Assembly (NCBI GenBank): GCA_033064195.1
Contig: JARBJD010000201.1
Location: 1 to 64,000 of the forward strand
Direction of reading: 5' to 3'
DNA from: Blattamonas nauphoetae
Taxonomy: Eukaryota; Preaxostyla; Oxymonadida
Length of the DNA: 64,000 bases
A program made the position numbers and the translations under genes. The stretch's first letter is position 1. Each line of letters begins with the position of its first letter. Shown here piece after piece: positions 40,301-51,117 of this stretch. A model generated the notes under the pieces. The model saw only the letters and a program-made list of their open reading frames with translations, was not told the DNA's origin and did no database searches.

Positions 40301-41787
40301 TTGAAGTGAGAATCCTTGACTTGGAATCCTCTTGACTGACAATAAGGACAGAGTTTATATCCAGTGATTTTCTCAGGATCAACAATGAACATGACATGAA
40401 CGAGAGTTGCAGTGAGTGGAATCATCAGAAGTGGGAGAACTCTTGCATCATCATTCTCGTTGACATACGATTGACTGAGGAAGTAACGACCCCTTTGGGG
40501 GTCACTAGTCGAACTAGAGTTCGGGTACTTCTTCTTGTCTTCGTCGTACTCATAGATGTGAACTGTGATGTTGTGTCTAATCATTTCTTTCTCCAAATCA
40601 CAAGCAATATCAAATCCAGGATAATTGCGTAAGTGTTCAGTAAGTTGATGTGGCTTCAGGTGAGTTAGATTCATTGATTCTGCGAACAATCTCTTTGCTT
40701 CAACGTTTCTCATGTTGATTGAGATCTTCTTCCCAGGAACCTCAGGAAGTGTGAGGAATGATAGTGCTTGAAAGAAGCAGATGTTGAACTCAGAATCGAT
40801 GTACCGAACATTTCTCGTTTTAATGTGTTCAGTGAGAATTGCATTTGCTTTTCCTGCAACTGGGAATCGATAGACTGCAACCAGAATGGAGTGGAATGCG
40901 ATGTACATTGTCTTTGTATCCATCAGAGTTCTTTCTTGGGATTCTTTGATCAGATTGATTGCATATTTTGAATACTCATTGATGTCTCCTGCACTTCTAA
41001 TCACTGTAGGGAAACTCTTTGATGTGTTCTCCAATTCTGGTCTGAAGTCATTGTATGTTGTCTCATCTTTGTCTTTTCTCTCGATGATCTTTCCAAAGTC
41101 AATACTAATCTTGAATGGATGATCTTTCTCTTTGTCGAACACTGCTTGAATGAAGGTTGTGATTTCCTCGACATTCTTCAGATGATTGTGGAAGTACAAC
41201 TGATATGGTTTTCCATTGTCTTCAACCTTCTCGACCTCATTCTTTTTGAACTTTCTCCGTGCATCCATGAGACAAGAATTGAATGCTGCTTTGTCTCGTG
41301 GTTCAGCTAATAATATGCATTCTTCAAATCCCTCAAATGTCTGCACTTCTCTCTTTTCCATTTGTTCATTTTTCTTTCGAATGATCAACAGATTCTTCAT
41401 CCAATGATCCATCAGCTTCTCTTCTATTGATTTCAGCTTCCAAGTCATTCTGAACACTTGCTTTTTCAGTTCATCTTTGTTCACTCTTGGATTGGCTTTC
41501 ATGTTCTCAACAATCATTCGGTGAGCAAGTCGATCTTCTGATGCCATCTGTTGTCGAAGTTTAACTTGTTCAAGAAAATCTGGAATGAGATTGAGATCGA
41601 GATTCTTTATTGGATGTGGAAACTCGAGATCTGTGTGTTGTAGCATATTCAGGAGAAATGATCTGTGATGTTGAAAATTCTTAATGTCAGGATTGTAGAT
41701 TCGACCATCACTAAATTGAAATTGTGTATTCGGAAAGAGGTCTCGAATTTCTTGAATTCTATTTTTGATTGGTTTTAGCAGTGCCAT
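37390..41787 (-). pseudogene. Protein-primed family B DNA polymerase with HNH-like insert, copy A (broken)
   Basis: Same architecture as 27635-32068, including the zinc-finger-like segment, exonuclease motif, HNH-like insert (about 38985-39120) and polymerase motifs. About two or three breaks. Identity with copy B is patchy: long stretches (for example 40332-41040 and 41560-42020) look identical, others differ by several percent. Confidence 0.88.
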
Positions 41788-41830
41788 TTACTACAAAATA
41801 AAAAATCCGAAAATAAAAAAAGTTGAGCGT

Positions 41831-42256
41831 TTATTTCTGTTTTCTCAGATGGGGTTTTTTCTTAGCAGTCAGCCATGCATCAAGTCTAATTCTGAACAGT
41901 TCATTTCCGCCAATCTCTCTATAGGTGAATGGAACCAGAACTTTGGTGTACTCACCGACGAGCTCACAATTGTATTTCTTCAGTTCATTTTCAACGAATG
42001 ATTGAGTGTTATGTCGACGTTTTGACAAGTGAGGTCTGTTTCCTTGATTCCACAGCTTTGGTTTTATTCTCCATTCAACTCCCTCATGAACATACGTCAC
42101 CGGCACATTATTTCTGACGTACTTAGAGACTAGTGAACAGTTCTCTTCTCTTATTGATTCAATTAATGCTTGTTCTGAACATACTCGATGTCTTTCGTTG
42201 TACATCAAACTCGCGGGAGTTTGGCGCCTCTCACGATTCTCTTCAGTTGGATTCAT
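41831..42256 (-). CDS. Repeat-domain protein (141 residues), copy A
   Basis: Same protein as 32112-32537 with about eight residue differences, nearly all in the first repeat; the second repeat is identical. Starts MNPTEENRERRQTPASLMYN within the terminal repeat. The frame looks whole. Confidence 0.65.
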   Translation of the reverse strand: MNPTEENRERRQTPASLMYNERHRVCSEQALIESIREENCSLVSKYVRNNVPVTYVHEGVEWRIKPKLWNQGNRPHLSKRRHNTQSFVENELKKYNCELVGEYTKVLVPFTYREIGGNELFRIRLDAWLTAKKKPHLRKQK

Positions 42257-43829
42257 TTAATACAAATTAAAAAATTCCGAATTAGATTTTCTTTCGTTAA
42301 TATCTCAGTTTTGGTTTTGTCACTCAGATCGAGGATCAATGGGTTCGATCACTCATTTCTCAAGAGTGCTTGTTTCGTTCTGATTCTTCGCGTTTTGGAA
42401 TCTCTGGAACTCCAGGATCATCATAGTATGCTCCGTTTTTTCCTTTTTCCGAACTTTTGCAGAGTTATGCGTGGTTTCAGGATAGGTCGTGGATCTCGGT
42501 ACTTTTACGGAAAAACGAGTATGCAACTCTCATTTCTCTCTTTTTTCAGCTCTGTTTAACTCGTTTTTGATTGAATTATCACTTGTTCTTCACTCGTTAG
42601 CATTTCATTTTGGTGACCTGTTCGCACGTCAATATCTCATTGTTAATTGTTGTTGACCACTTCATTCATGTTTCTTTCAACTAAACGTTTTCTCTAATAC
42701 AACACACTAATTCTCGTTTTCTGGATTTTCCGAACTTTTGCAGAGATCCGCCATTCAACGGCTCACTTCATATCTCGGTATTTTTCCGTAATCTTCATCA
42801 TTTCACGAACATTTTTGAATCATTTTTGTTGTTTTTAAGAGAAAAAAACCGGAACACAGACCTAATTTTCACTATTGGAGCCACATTTCACACCGTTTTC
42901 ACGTTCGTCAATTTCCCTCTCAGTTTCATACTTGCCCGTTTCGTTCATGCTTCTTTCGCTTTCTTTTACTCTGTTTTTGTGAAAAAGTTGATGAAAAGTT
43001 GACTAAAATGATGTGCTAGTGAAGTGAGAACGGCCCACAAAATGGAAGTGATATGAGCAAAATGAAGAGGAATGGTGAAGAGATCAGATGTGAAATGGGG
43101 AGAGAAAGTGATGAAATGAAAGTGACTACAGTCGGTTTTGAAGTGACAAAAACGGTCAAAAGTTGTGAAGTGAAAACATGAAAAAGTGACTTTATGGGAG
43201 AACTATCCGACAAAATCTCCTCAAAATTCGAGCACACCTTACTCAGACCGTGAGAAAGAAGGATTTGCGACGAAATTCAGATAAAAAAATCCATAGTGTC
43301 AAAATGTTGGTGCAAGTGTGTAGTCAGAGGTGTGATCAAAGAACCAACAAAATGAAACTAAGGAAATGCGCTATACGTCTCGCGTTGACTTATGTTCGTT
43401 AAAATGATGTAATAACGGAGTAAATGAAGTGAAAGTAGTGAAATGTGAAAAGTCATGAAAAAGTGTCCGAATGTAGAGGTGTCAAAAGTTTTCAGAGATG
43501 AATGACACAAAAAGGCGCCAACTACCGATTTGACACCCAAAAACACCATAAGACGACGAAAAGTGATCAAAAGGACATAGTCCCGGACGTCCATACCTTT
43601 TCTAAAAAAATCTCGAAAAACTCGAAAAAACCTCAATGGGTCGGATCAAACCAAAAATCTCAGAAGTGCTTTTTATCGAAAATTCTACCTTTCAAAATGA
43701 TTTCCGTCGCAATCAAACGTGTTTGAACACAATTTGAGACATAAAGCGGTTCATAGTAGCAAAATCGGAACATCATCTTTTTTGGTCACTTTTTGGACCA
43801 AAGTTCGGTACGCAGTTCGACGAATTCTC

Positions 43830-43861
43830 TCACTGAGAGTTCGAAGCCTCTGGCGAGACTC
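43830..43861. repeat. Mini-insertion (32 bp) in the terminal repeat of copy A
   Basis: TCACTGAGAGTTCGAAGCCT and twelve more bases, inverse of the element at 16987-17022 over most of its length. Copy B has the uninterrupted site GAATTCTCAACCG at about 34088. The flanking CTC/TC could be a short target duplication. Confidence 0.7.
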
Positions 43862-45071
43862 AACCGATTTTGATCAAACCGCTTTTGATCGATGACCTAC
43901 AGTGTCCCCGAGATTTTAGAATTTTTTGCAGAATTTTTCGAAATGGTTCTCACATTGGTTTCACTTGATTTGTGGTCAAATATAGATTGTCAGTATTTTC
44001 ATGACCTATCGTGGTACTTTCTCAAGTGAGGACGGTCTCCAAAATACAACCAATTGTCCAAGCGAACGGAATATTCATTCTTTGTTCGTAAATCACGATA
44101 TTTGAATGGCTCGAGCACCTTTGTGTATGTTCCAATTAGACATGTTACGATCCCACCCATCTCCCACACGAATCCCACTTTTTTCCTGGAAATCCCATAA
44201 AATCCCATCCATAATTTGGTTTTCCGACACTTCAGTTTTATTCTCCCATGACCTAGATTTAACTTGAAATTTAGTTGAGATGAGATGCAATACAAGGAAT
44301 TAACCAATACATAGAATGTTTTGGTGGTCTGATACCATTTGTGTGTGATCAACCATTATCTCCATAAAAAAATCCCAGAAAATCCCAGATGTGAAATCCT
44401 GAATAATCCTGCTGTTATGAATTAGTTCATCAACATCATGGCAGAGATACTACGAATTCCAACCATCCCCAAAAGCCCAGGGGATGGGACTGGGAGATCT
44501 CCCCATTTCATCCCGACGATTCATTCACTTTCGAAAGGAGACGTTAACAGATTGATGGCTCTAAGCAGATGCACAAAAGGAGAGTTTTCTCCTTGGTTAA
44601 TCTGTTTTCGACTGAATATACAACATTGGCAACTCAAATTCTTCCATCTACTTCATTATGTTATTTTATCTCTTGGGATCTGTCTTATCCTCTGATGACG
44701 GTTGATTTCTCTCCAATATTCATCCATCAGTCAAATTTGTAAAACATGCGAATGATATTTTGATAAAGAAACTTGAAGTTGACTAAAAAAGAGGGAGGGA
44801 GGAGAGTGAAAAAGATATGCAGATGACATCAGCTGAAGAAGCTAGAATCCATTCTTTCGGAGCAGAAAAGGAGCGAAACGTCACCTCTGATCTAGTATTC
44901 AGCCGCTGGTGATTGGATCAGTTCTTTGTCACCCACATCAACTGTGCATGACGCTGTCGTCGCTTCGCTTGGGAAGTTGAATGTGAGCGCGCGAGGGATG
45001 GGTGGAGGAGAAGAGCGTGTGGAAGCCATATTCTCCACCAGAACAACCATCGATCCATACTCGTTGTCATA

Positions 45072-45827
45072 GTGGTGTTAGAAACCCGCTCTCGTTTTCA
45101 AACCCGCAACCAGCGTGATAAAACCGCCACTTCTTTCTTGCATTATTCTGTTTTTCTCATGGTCTCTACAGAAGGAATTAAGAAGTTTTTAGGGAAAAGT
45201 GAAGAAGAAAAACACGTCAGTGAAACGGGAGATTCAAATAAATGGGTCGTGATTCAAACGCTAATTGGTTTTTCCAAGCCCATGACCCAATTCATGCCGT
45301 CCAACCACAAAACAAGTTTCAATTCTCGAATCCAAATGTGTTTCAAATCCATCCGACCATCGCTTGTGAGATGATCAGCGATTCTAGGTAGAATCACCAA
45401 TGTCAACAATGAAGTATGTCTCTTTCTTGAAGTCATACCTGAGATAAGAAAATAGATGCAACATTCGGAGGAGGAGAGAATATCAGGATTCATACAGATA
45501 TTGACGTCAAGAAGACAACAGGACTGTGGTATCGATGATTTTGCATTCAAATGAAGAATAGAAGAGAATAAAATGAATCCGACCACTGATACAACGATTT
45601 TTTGAAGCTCATAAAGACGTACCCAACAAGAAAGCAAGAACAGTGTAGTATCCGATGACAAAGCTGAGTCTCAAGAAAGATCAGTTTCAATTGCGTCACT
45701 TCACTATTGCTTTCGATAGATTTTTTCATAAATAGTGAAAGAGTGAGATTCTGATGAAGATCGTTCGGTTGCGGTTTTCTGGACACCCGTTGCGGGTTTC
45801 TGAACACGGGCGGGTTTCTAACACCAC
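45072..45827. mobile_element. pogo-like MITE (about 756 bp) inside the hAT element
   Basis: TA at 45070-45071 and 45828-45829. Ends GTGGTGTTAGAAACCCGC and GCGGGTTTCTAACACCAC with a second AAACCCGC-type motif just inside each end. TAGTGGTG...ACCCGC resembles the right end of the pogo transposon at 35151. No coding content; probably moved by a related transposase. Confidence 0.7.
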
Positions 45828-45842
45828 TATCAATGATCCGTT

Positions 45843-46900
45843 TCAGAAACAGCATCCAGCGCTGTACGGCATCGGAAAGAGGTGATAGTGTGTCATCGTG
45901 ATCTCAACAATCTCGGAGGAGTCATTCGTTGAAGTGAAGAGATCACTCCGTGTTTTTGAGCAATATGAGAATTGGTTGGTGACGGATTGCTTGGATCGAT
46001 TCGACGGCTGACTGCGCGCTTCGGATTGTCCACGTGAGAAGGGAGGTTGGTTGAGAGAGGATCGGATTCTGGAGAGGAGCGAGAAAACGGTGAATGCGTG
46101 TTCAGAAGTATGAATGGTCGAGAGTGGGTGAACAAGAGAGAGAATGAATGTGTTGACTGGATCATATTCGAGAAGTGATGCTGAGAGAGATGTTGTCACT
46201 GGAATGAAAGGTTGTTCGGAAGGAGTGGGAGAGAAGGGAGGGATGTTGTCCAGAAGAACTGTCCCAGTGAGCAGAATCACTGACAGATTGTTTCATACTT
46301 GGACGCGGAACACTCCCTAATCCCTCTCACTTTGAATCACTGACAGATACTCCTGTGCTGGATTCCTCAGCCTAATCGTCGCATTGTTCGTCAAAACACA
46401 GAAAACCGTGTGCACTCTCGTTTTTATGCAGTTCTGTCGGCACAAGTTGTCCAATCGTCTGAGCTGCTCGTCACGTTCAGACTCAATACTATCTTGAGAG
46501 GTTGTTTTGAGCGGTGCGAGAATGGTTCTATTGGTTGGCAATTCTACAGTCCCAACGATTGATTCAACAAGATCGACGATCTGAACACCACCTTCGACAC
46601 AAGATGGCTGAGGAGAGCAGGAAGCTGGCAAATGTCTCTTTTCGGTCATCGTGGTGAATTGACAGGAGATGTCGAAGAAGATCTTCCATTGAAAGGGAAG
46701 TGTGGTTGAAAGATCGCCGGGGTTGATCAACTTGGGTCGTATTGTCATCCAAACATCGTGTTCCGCTGTGACAGTTGGGTACTGACCGAAGCTCGCGAGG
46801 AGTGAGCAGGCGATCGCGGAGAGAATGGAGCAGGCGATCATTTGAATGAGGGAGCAGGTGAGCATTGGAATGAGGGAGCAGGCGATTGTTGAAATGATAA
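45843..46900 (-). pseudogene. Host-like coding fragments inside the hAT element, unidentified
   Basis: Two minus-strand stretches with coding character: 46317-46865 (for example PFQWKIFFDISCQFTTMTEK, TNRTILAPLKTTSQDSIESE) and 45843-46280 (LLEYDPVNTFILSLVHPLST, AFTVFSLLSRIRSSLNQPPF). They do not resemble any transposase. Style and base composition match the host genes to the right rather than the Polinton. They are separated by a stop and a repeated TGTCAGTGATTC, so intact function is unlikely. Origin unknown. Confidence 0.35.
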
Positions 46901-46923
46901 AGCATACAATCGTGGGGAGGAGC

Positions 46924-47021
46924 GAGATGCAGGCGAACGCGAAGAGTGGCGAGATGCAGGCGAACGCGAAGAGTGGCGAGATGCAGGCGAACGCGAAGAG
47001 TGGCGAGACGCTGGCGAACGC
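46924..47021. repeat. 27-bp minisatellite (3.6 units)
   Basis: Units GAGATGCAGGCGAACGCGAA plus GAGTGGC at 46924, 46951 and 46978, with a partial, more diverged unit to 47021. The inverse frame reads SPASRHSSR repeats. Upstream the related GGAGCAGGCGAT motif recurs at 46800-46890. Confidence 0.85.
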
Positions 47022-48181
47022 ACCGATAATGTATGCTGAATCTCAGATGGATCCTGTGGAGAGCTTACATGGATGAGGAGCGACGTGCGCGGACTGAGTG
47101 ATGGATTGTAGATCTCGCGATTCATTGTCCACAGGAGGAGTCAGTAGGAGCGAGGAGGTGGTGTTCTGATGGAAGAATCTCAATTCTCATTTCATTGAAG
47201 TCTCCTATTCCACTTTTCTTTGAAAATGACTTCACCAACTGACTTTTTTACAGGAAAATGGTCTGATCTTCCGATCAACACCAATAGGAACTATTTCCGG
47301 AAATTGTGATCAAAACTGAATGAAAAAATGATTGAACAGTTAGATGGTGGACCACGTGAGAATAGAAATTAAAGTCGAAACCCTACAACTTTTTTTGGGC
47401 AGAAATCCCATCCGAAATCCCACTTTCTTCTGTCCCATCCCACCCCAAACATGTCTAGTTCCAATGAGTTCACAATTCTCTTTTTTCAATTCATTTTCAA
47501 CAAACGATTGTGTGTATGTTTTTCGTTTGTTTTTGTGAGTTCTGAATCCTTTCATCCATTTCGATGGAATCACTTTCCATTCGATTCCTTCGTGTCGATA
47601 TGTGACTCTGGTACTAGCATGAGTGTATTCTGAAACGAGTTCACAATTTTCGTTTTTCAATGATTCGAGAAACTGTTCTTTCGTACAACAATTGGATACT
47701 TGAATGTATCTCTGGCGATTCGTGTGTGGTCTAGATCCTTTGACAAAACGCTGTAGGTACACTCGATAAATCTCATCTGGTTTTTCTTCGTGACAATATT
47801 CGAAAGTACTCGATGTGAGATATGTTGTTCCTTGTCGATTGAGAGTTGGTGGAACTTTCATCTTCAAATTTGCTTTGTCCAAAATTTCCTGTAGTTGATT
47901 TGGTGTTAATACGCAACTCATTTTATCCAAATTAAAAAATTGTATAAAAAAAGAAAGCGAATTTGTTTTTGGAAAGTACTCAAAATTTGCTTTAAAAAGG
48001 ATACTTTTCATGAGGTCCTTTTTTGGCTATTATTTTCAACTTTAGGGCACTTTTTTGATGTCATCAAAATGTCATAAATTCCTTTTAATACAAGGTTCAA
48101 AATTGGTCAATCGGCGTTGACTTTTAGTTTTGATTTCAAAGCAAATTTCAGATTGGTTCTCAAATCGCTTCTACCACTACT

Positions 48182-48425
48182 AAGGAATAAACACATGATT
48201 TAAGCGAAGTTGGTTGGGGCAACTGTCACAGAGGACAACTCGATACCACAAGAGAGTCTCGTTCACGTCATCCCGCTCTTCATTCTATTGTTTTCAAAAT
48301 CGATGAAATCCACTTAAATGCGACAAATAGCAACACAGTGAAGGAGATTTTAGGCATGGGCAGTTGTCGGTCTGAAAGCATCGAGTCCAGTCCCTAAAAA
48401 TAAAAGAGTCGGCGACTTTTTTGAA
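48182..48425. other. Host flank of Polinton copy A; no gene seen
   Basis: AAGGAA (48182-48187) is the predicted target duplication. The segment 48345-48420 contains GGCATGGGCAGTTGTCGGTC, which recurs inverted near 51200-51235, so it belongs to a small host repeat family. Confidence 0.4.
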
Positions 48426-48498
48426 GTGCCCTTTAGTCGAGTGGTAGCACGGAAGCTTTTTGCTCCCCGGACCCAGGATCGAATCCCGACAGAGTCAC
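48426..48498 (+). other. tRNA-like sequence with A and B boxes, probably degenerate or SINE-related
   Basis: TAGTCGAGTGG (48434-48444) fits the Pol III A box and GGATCGAATCC (about 48476-48486) the B box, at tRNA spacing. A stretch of Ts follows within 20-30 nt. However, the acceptor, D and T stems pair poorly, position 54 is A, and the anticodon loop (T-rich, possible TTT) lacks a good stem. Because it is embedded in a repeated host sequence, a tRNA-derived SINE head or a dead tRNA is more likely than a working gene. Confidence 0.4.
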
Positions 48499-48959
48499 TT
48501 TATTATTCTTTTTTTCTTATTTTTGATTCACAACATCTCTATAATTAGTTCATCACATTTTTCACAAATTTACTGTGTGTGAGGTCGTGGTTCAAGAGTC
48601 CCTGAGTCGGTCTGTCCTTCCCCAACATCGGACAAAAAGTCGGCCTGTCCGACCGACTCCGACTCTTCCTTTTGGTTCTGACTGCTTTTCCAAGGGTTTA
48701 AAGAACAGAAAATTGTTGTTTTTTTTCTTCTCCACCTTTTATTCTCGCTTTCACTCAAGATCACGCTCACGATTGATTCTCGTCCCATCATCGGATCGGA
48801 TCAAGGCACAATCATGGAAATAGTCTCAAAGATTCCGCAAATTCTCGTTTTGAAGGATAATAAAGCTGTAGAAACAACCGACACGATCATATACGTAGAT
48901 ACGCGACAAATCGTACAAAACTGACGAAGAAAAGGAAGTAAAGCAATTTACCAGCCATC
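48499..48959. other. Intergenic, repeat-derived stretch and one 36-codon ORF
   Basis: 48600-48662 is built from GTCGG/CCGAC words (GAGTCGGTCTGTCC, GTCCGACCGACTCCGAC), partly palindromic and like 51175-51215. An ATG at 48814 opens 36 codons (MEIVSKIPQILVLKDN...) to a TGA at about 48922; nothing supports it as a gene. No other feature seen. Confidence 0.35.
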
Positions 48960-51000
48960 ATTTGCTGAAAAGTCTGATTGCTTCGATCCAATGTGTTGGT
49001 TGAAAGCAGCATGCTGGTAACGCAAGCATTGTAAATGTGGCCACAACTTCTGGACCAACGATACAGAACGAGCAGTATGGCGCTTCATTTCCCTTCAATT
49101 CATTTATTCCAATGTCTCTCGTCCTTTCTTTCCAGATCAATGGAGAGAACAACTGCGAAGAATCGTACATGTTCGTCCAAGAGCCTTGCCAAGAAATCAA
49201 ATCATATGAACATAAATTGACATGCCAGGAGGCTTTCACCTGCTTTGAACATTGTTTCTTTCATTTTATTTTTCTTAACTTCTTCTTTCACCTCTTGATA
49301 TTGTCTCCCAGATCGTTCACACATACTGTTACTCCACACACTGCTATCGATCGATATCCTGTTGTTGCAAGGTGGCGTGATGATGTGGACTATGTTGCCG
49401 CAGGAATTTTCTGCTTCCAACCATACTGTGTCACGGTAGAACCCAAACCACCAGCCAATCCTCTCATCTAACCTCTATTCTGTCTCCAATTCAATGATCT
49501 CGATTCAATTGGACTTTCAGGACGAAACTGCATGTTATAAGGTTCAGCTCATTGAAAACAATCTGAACTGGCTGACCACAACATTACACTTTAAAGAAAC
49601 AGAAATTACCTTCAATGAAGATGTATGGACTGGTGGAGGAAACATGGGACTATGTACAGAGTCCTTTGTGAAAGGACTGGAAGTCGGAAACATGGTGTTC
49701 AATGTCTACAAGGCAGATCACGTGAAAAGAACAAAGTCTGACCTTCCATTGCGCATTGTTTAGGTGGGTCACGGTCTGGATCGAATTCCGTTGCTGATCA
49801 ACAGTTATCCAACTTCGAATGAAGACATGTCTGTTGGCTCAACATTGATGCAGTTAGATGGATGCTTCACAATCAATCACTCTCTTTTGACCATCATTGA
49901 ACTAGCATACCAGCGATGGAACCCCACCGATCAGGCAGCCGAAATCATTGTAAAAAACTCCCAGAACACTGGTCAGAAGGAAGTTCAGATGAAGGCGAAG
50001 GGAGGTGAACAGCTCAGCTCTGATCTGACTGTGTACGATTTGGATCACACTCATTACCACGCACGGTGTGATTTCTGATCAACTTAAAGTAATCACAAAA
50101 CATCTCAACCTCAAAAATCGCTATTCTGAGTTGACAGAGATTACGGAAACAATGACGAAGTCTCTCCTCTAAATACAACGCTGATTTCCTGTCCAACGCA
50201 AGAATCCACCTCAAAGAGTTGAATTGACCGAAAAAACCTGAAAAGGACACAGTCCACGATCTCGTTGTGCTCGACCAGACTTTCTTCTACCCAACATCAG
50301 GTGGCCAAGACCACGACAATGGAAAGCTCACCCTTTTCTTAGCGAAGCCTGAAGGAAGTCGATTCGAAGGCTCCTTCGCTGAAATCCTCGCCGATCGCAC
50401 AGCAGCCGTGTTTGATGTGGTCGACGTTGGGAAGGCTGGGCATTGTGTCACACACCAGATCGTCACTGCTCTGACCGAGCAGCATATCCAGTTCATCGAG
50501 AGGAGCACGAACAGCTGACATGCGAGCCACAAGTCAGACGGTCCTCGCGTGTGGCAGGCCTCAGCCAAAAAGACAGTCGTGCAGGCCCATCTGGACATCA
50601 CCCACTTCGCTGCTCTGAAGGAAGAGGAAGTGGAGCAGATCGAAGACTACGCCAACAAGCTGGTGACAGAGGAGCTGGTGATCCGGAAGACACACATGAA
50701 GAAGGAGGATGTGGAGAGGCAGCACGGCTTCTCTCTCTACCAGGGCGGCGTTGTCCCTGGCCTCGACGTGCGTGTTGTGTCGATGCTCAAGCCAGCTCCA
50801 AAGACAAGACATCAGAACGACCATCTCGCAGCCTTCCACTCTGCCTGCCCGACTGTCCACGATGCACCAGAGGACGATGTAGTGGTGGGGGACGTCAAGG
50901 CGTGCTGTGGATTGCATCTGCATAATTCTGCCCAAGTCAGGTCCATTCGCATCCTCTGCTCGAACTGTGGACTGTACTGGTTGAGATGTGTTGTTTCATT
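48960..51000 (+). pseudogene. Alanyl-tRNA synthetase, archaeal type, decayed
   Basis: Pieces of an archaeal-type alanyl-tRNA synthetase (attaches Ala to tRNA-Ala, with an editing domain) follow each other in the right order but in changing frames. RYPVVARWRDDV and PPANPLI lie at about 49352-49470, FNDLDSIGLSGRN at 49488, EITFNEDVWTGGGNMG at 49600-49665, VGHGLDRI with PTSNEDM at 49763-49830, the editing-domain start FFYPTSGGQDHDNG at 50281, VWQASAKKT...LDITHF at 50549, YQGGVVPGLDVRVV at 50737 and the final metal-site region DVKACCGLHLHNSAQV at 50892. In-frame stops (49471, 49761) and frame changes occur, and the HxxxH metal motif of the editing domain is reduced to HASHK. An intron may lie at about 49245-49313 (ends CTCCCAG). 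A working copy must exist elsewhere. Confidence 0.75.
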
Positions 51001-51117
51001 TGTTTCTCGAAGCGTCCAGCACCTTTTCTACGTTTTCATGTGCCAACCCACCATTACCTATTCTTTTTATCATTCCCCACACACATCTATCTTTACCATT
51101 CTTGTTTTTAGTTAAAC

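Larger units (their letters stand above)
44137..47457. mobile_element. hAT-type element (3,321 bp) carrying host-like sequence, no transposase
   Basis: Exact 8-bp duplication GTTCCAAT at 44129-44136 and 47458-47465; ends TAGACATGTT and AACATGTCTA. Sub-terminal repeats of AAATCCCA/TGGGATTT cluster within 250 bp of both ends, as transposase-binding sites do in hAT elements. No transposase frame. The interior (45830-47160) is richer in G+C and coding-like on the minus strand, so host DNA was probably captured. It contains a pogo-like MITE and a minisatellite. Confidence 0.85.
43999..47921 (-). pseudogene. Larger repeat-domain protein in the terminal repeat of copy A, split by a hAT element
   Basis: Starts MSCVLTPNQLQEILDKANLK at 47921. 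Its coding parts are 47466-47921 and 43999-44136. It has three to four repeats of the same kind as the 141-residue protein: RFVKGSRPH, then ENCELVSEYTHA...HEGIEWKV...WMKGFRTH, then YTQSFVENELKKENCELIG, and after the insertion TYTKVLEPFKYR and NWLYFGDRPHLRK. It is an extra paralogue found only in copy A. The hAT insertion (44137-47457) is the main disruption. Confidence 0.65.
1..48181. mobile_element. Polinton/Maverick copy A (outer, older element; left end off the window)
   Basis: The element's own DNA is 1-8731 plus 35152-48181 minus a hAT insertion, about 18 kb. The gene order on the two sides is continuous with that of the inner copy B once the pogo transposon at 8732-35151 is set aside. 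The right terminus is placed at 48181, where the sequence ends in CCACTACT, the inverse of the AGTAGT start seen in copy B. The next six bases (AAGGAA, 48182-48187) would be the target duplication if the left end, outside this window, matches. The element is broken: roughly fifteen to twenty breaks spread over most genes, besides the insertions. Coding regions are mostly in the mid-90s percent identical to copy B by eye, so the family was active fairly recently. Copy A is older than the pogo element and copy B because it contains both. Confidence 0.9.
42080..48181. repeat. Right terminal inverted repeat of Polinton copy A, with an added gene and a hAT insertion
   Basis: Matches the terminal repeats of copy B over 42080-43980 and 48010-48181. 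Between these it carries sequence not found in copy B's repeats: a repeat-domain gene (43999-47921) that is itself split by a hAT element. A mini-insertion lies at 43830-43861. The outer end reads GCTTCTACCACTACT. Sections 42257-43820 hold no supported gene. Confidence 0.8.

Noticed and set aside
44438-44695. Plus-strand 85-codon ORF
   Set aside because: It overlies the AAATCCCA-type sub-terminal repeats of the hAT element and shows no protein family character.
46317-46865. A hAT transposase in the 3.3-kb hAT element
   Set aside because: No DDE-type acidic pattern, no BED zinc finger and no hAT C-terminal dimerisation motif is visible.
48426-48498. A functional tRNA-Lys gene
   Set aside because: A and B boxes fit but acceptor, D, anticodon and T stems each have mismatches.
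49764-50078. Reassigned TAG as a sense codon (alternative genetic code)
   Set aside because: Long host frames (1198 and 1399 codons) contain no in-frame TAA or TAG and end normally, so standard code and pseudogene decay fit better.
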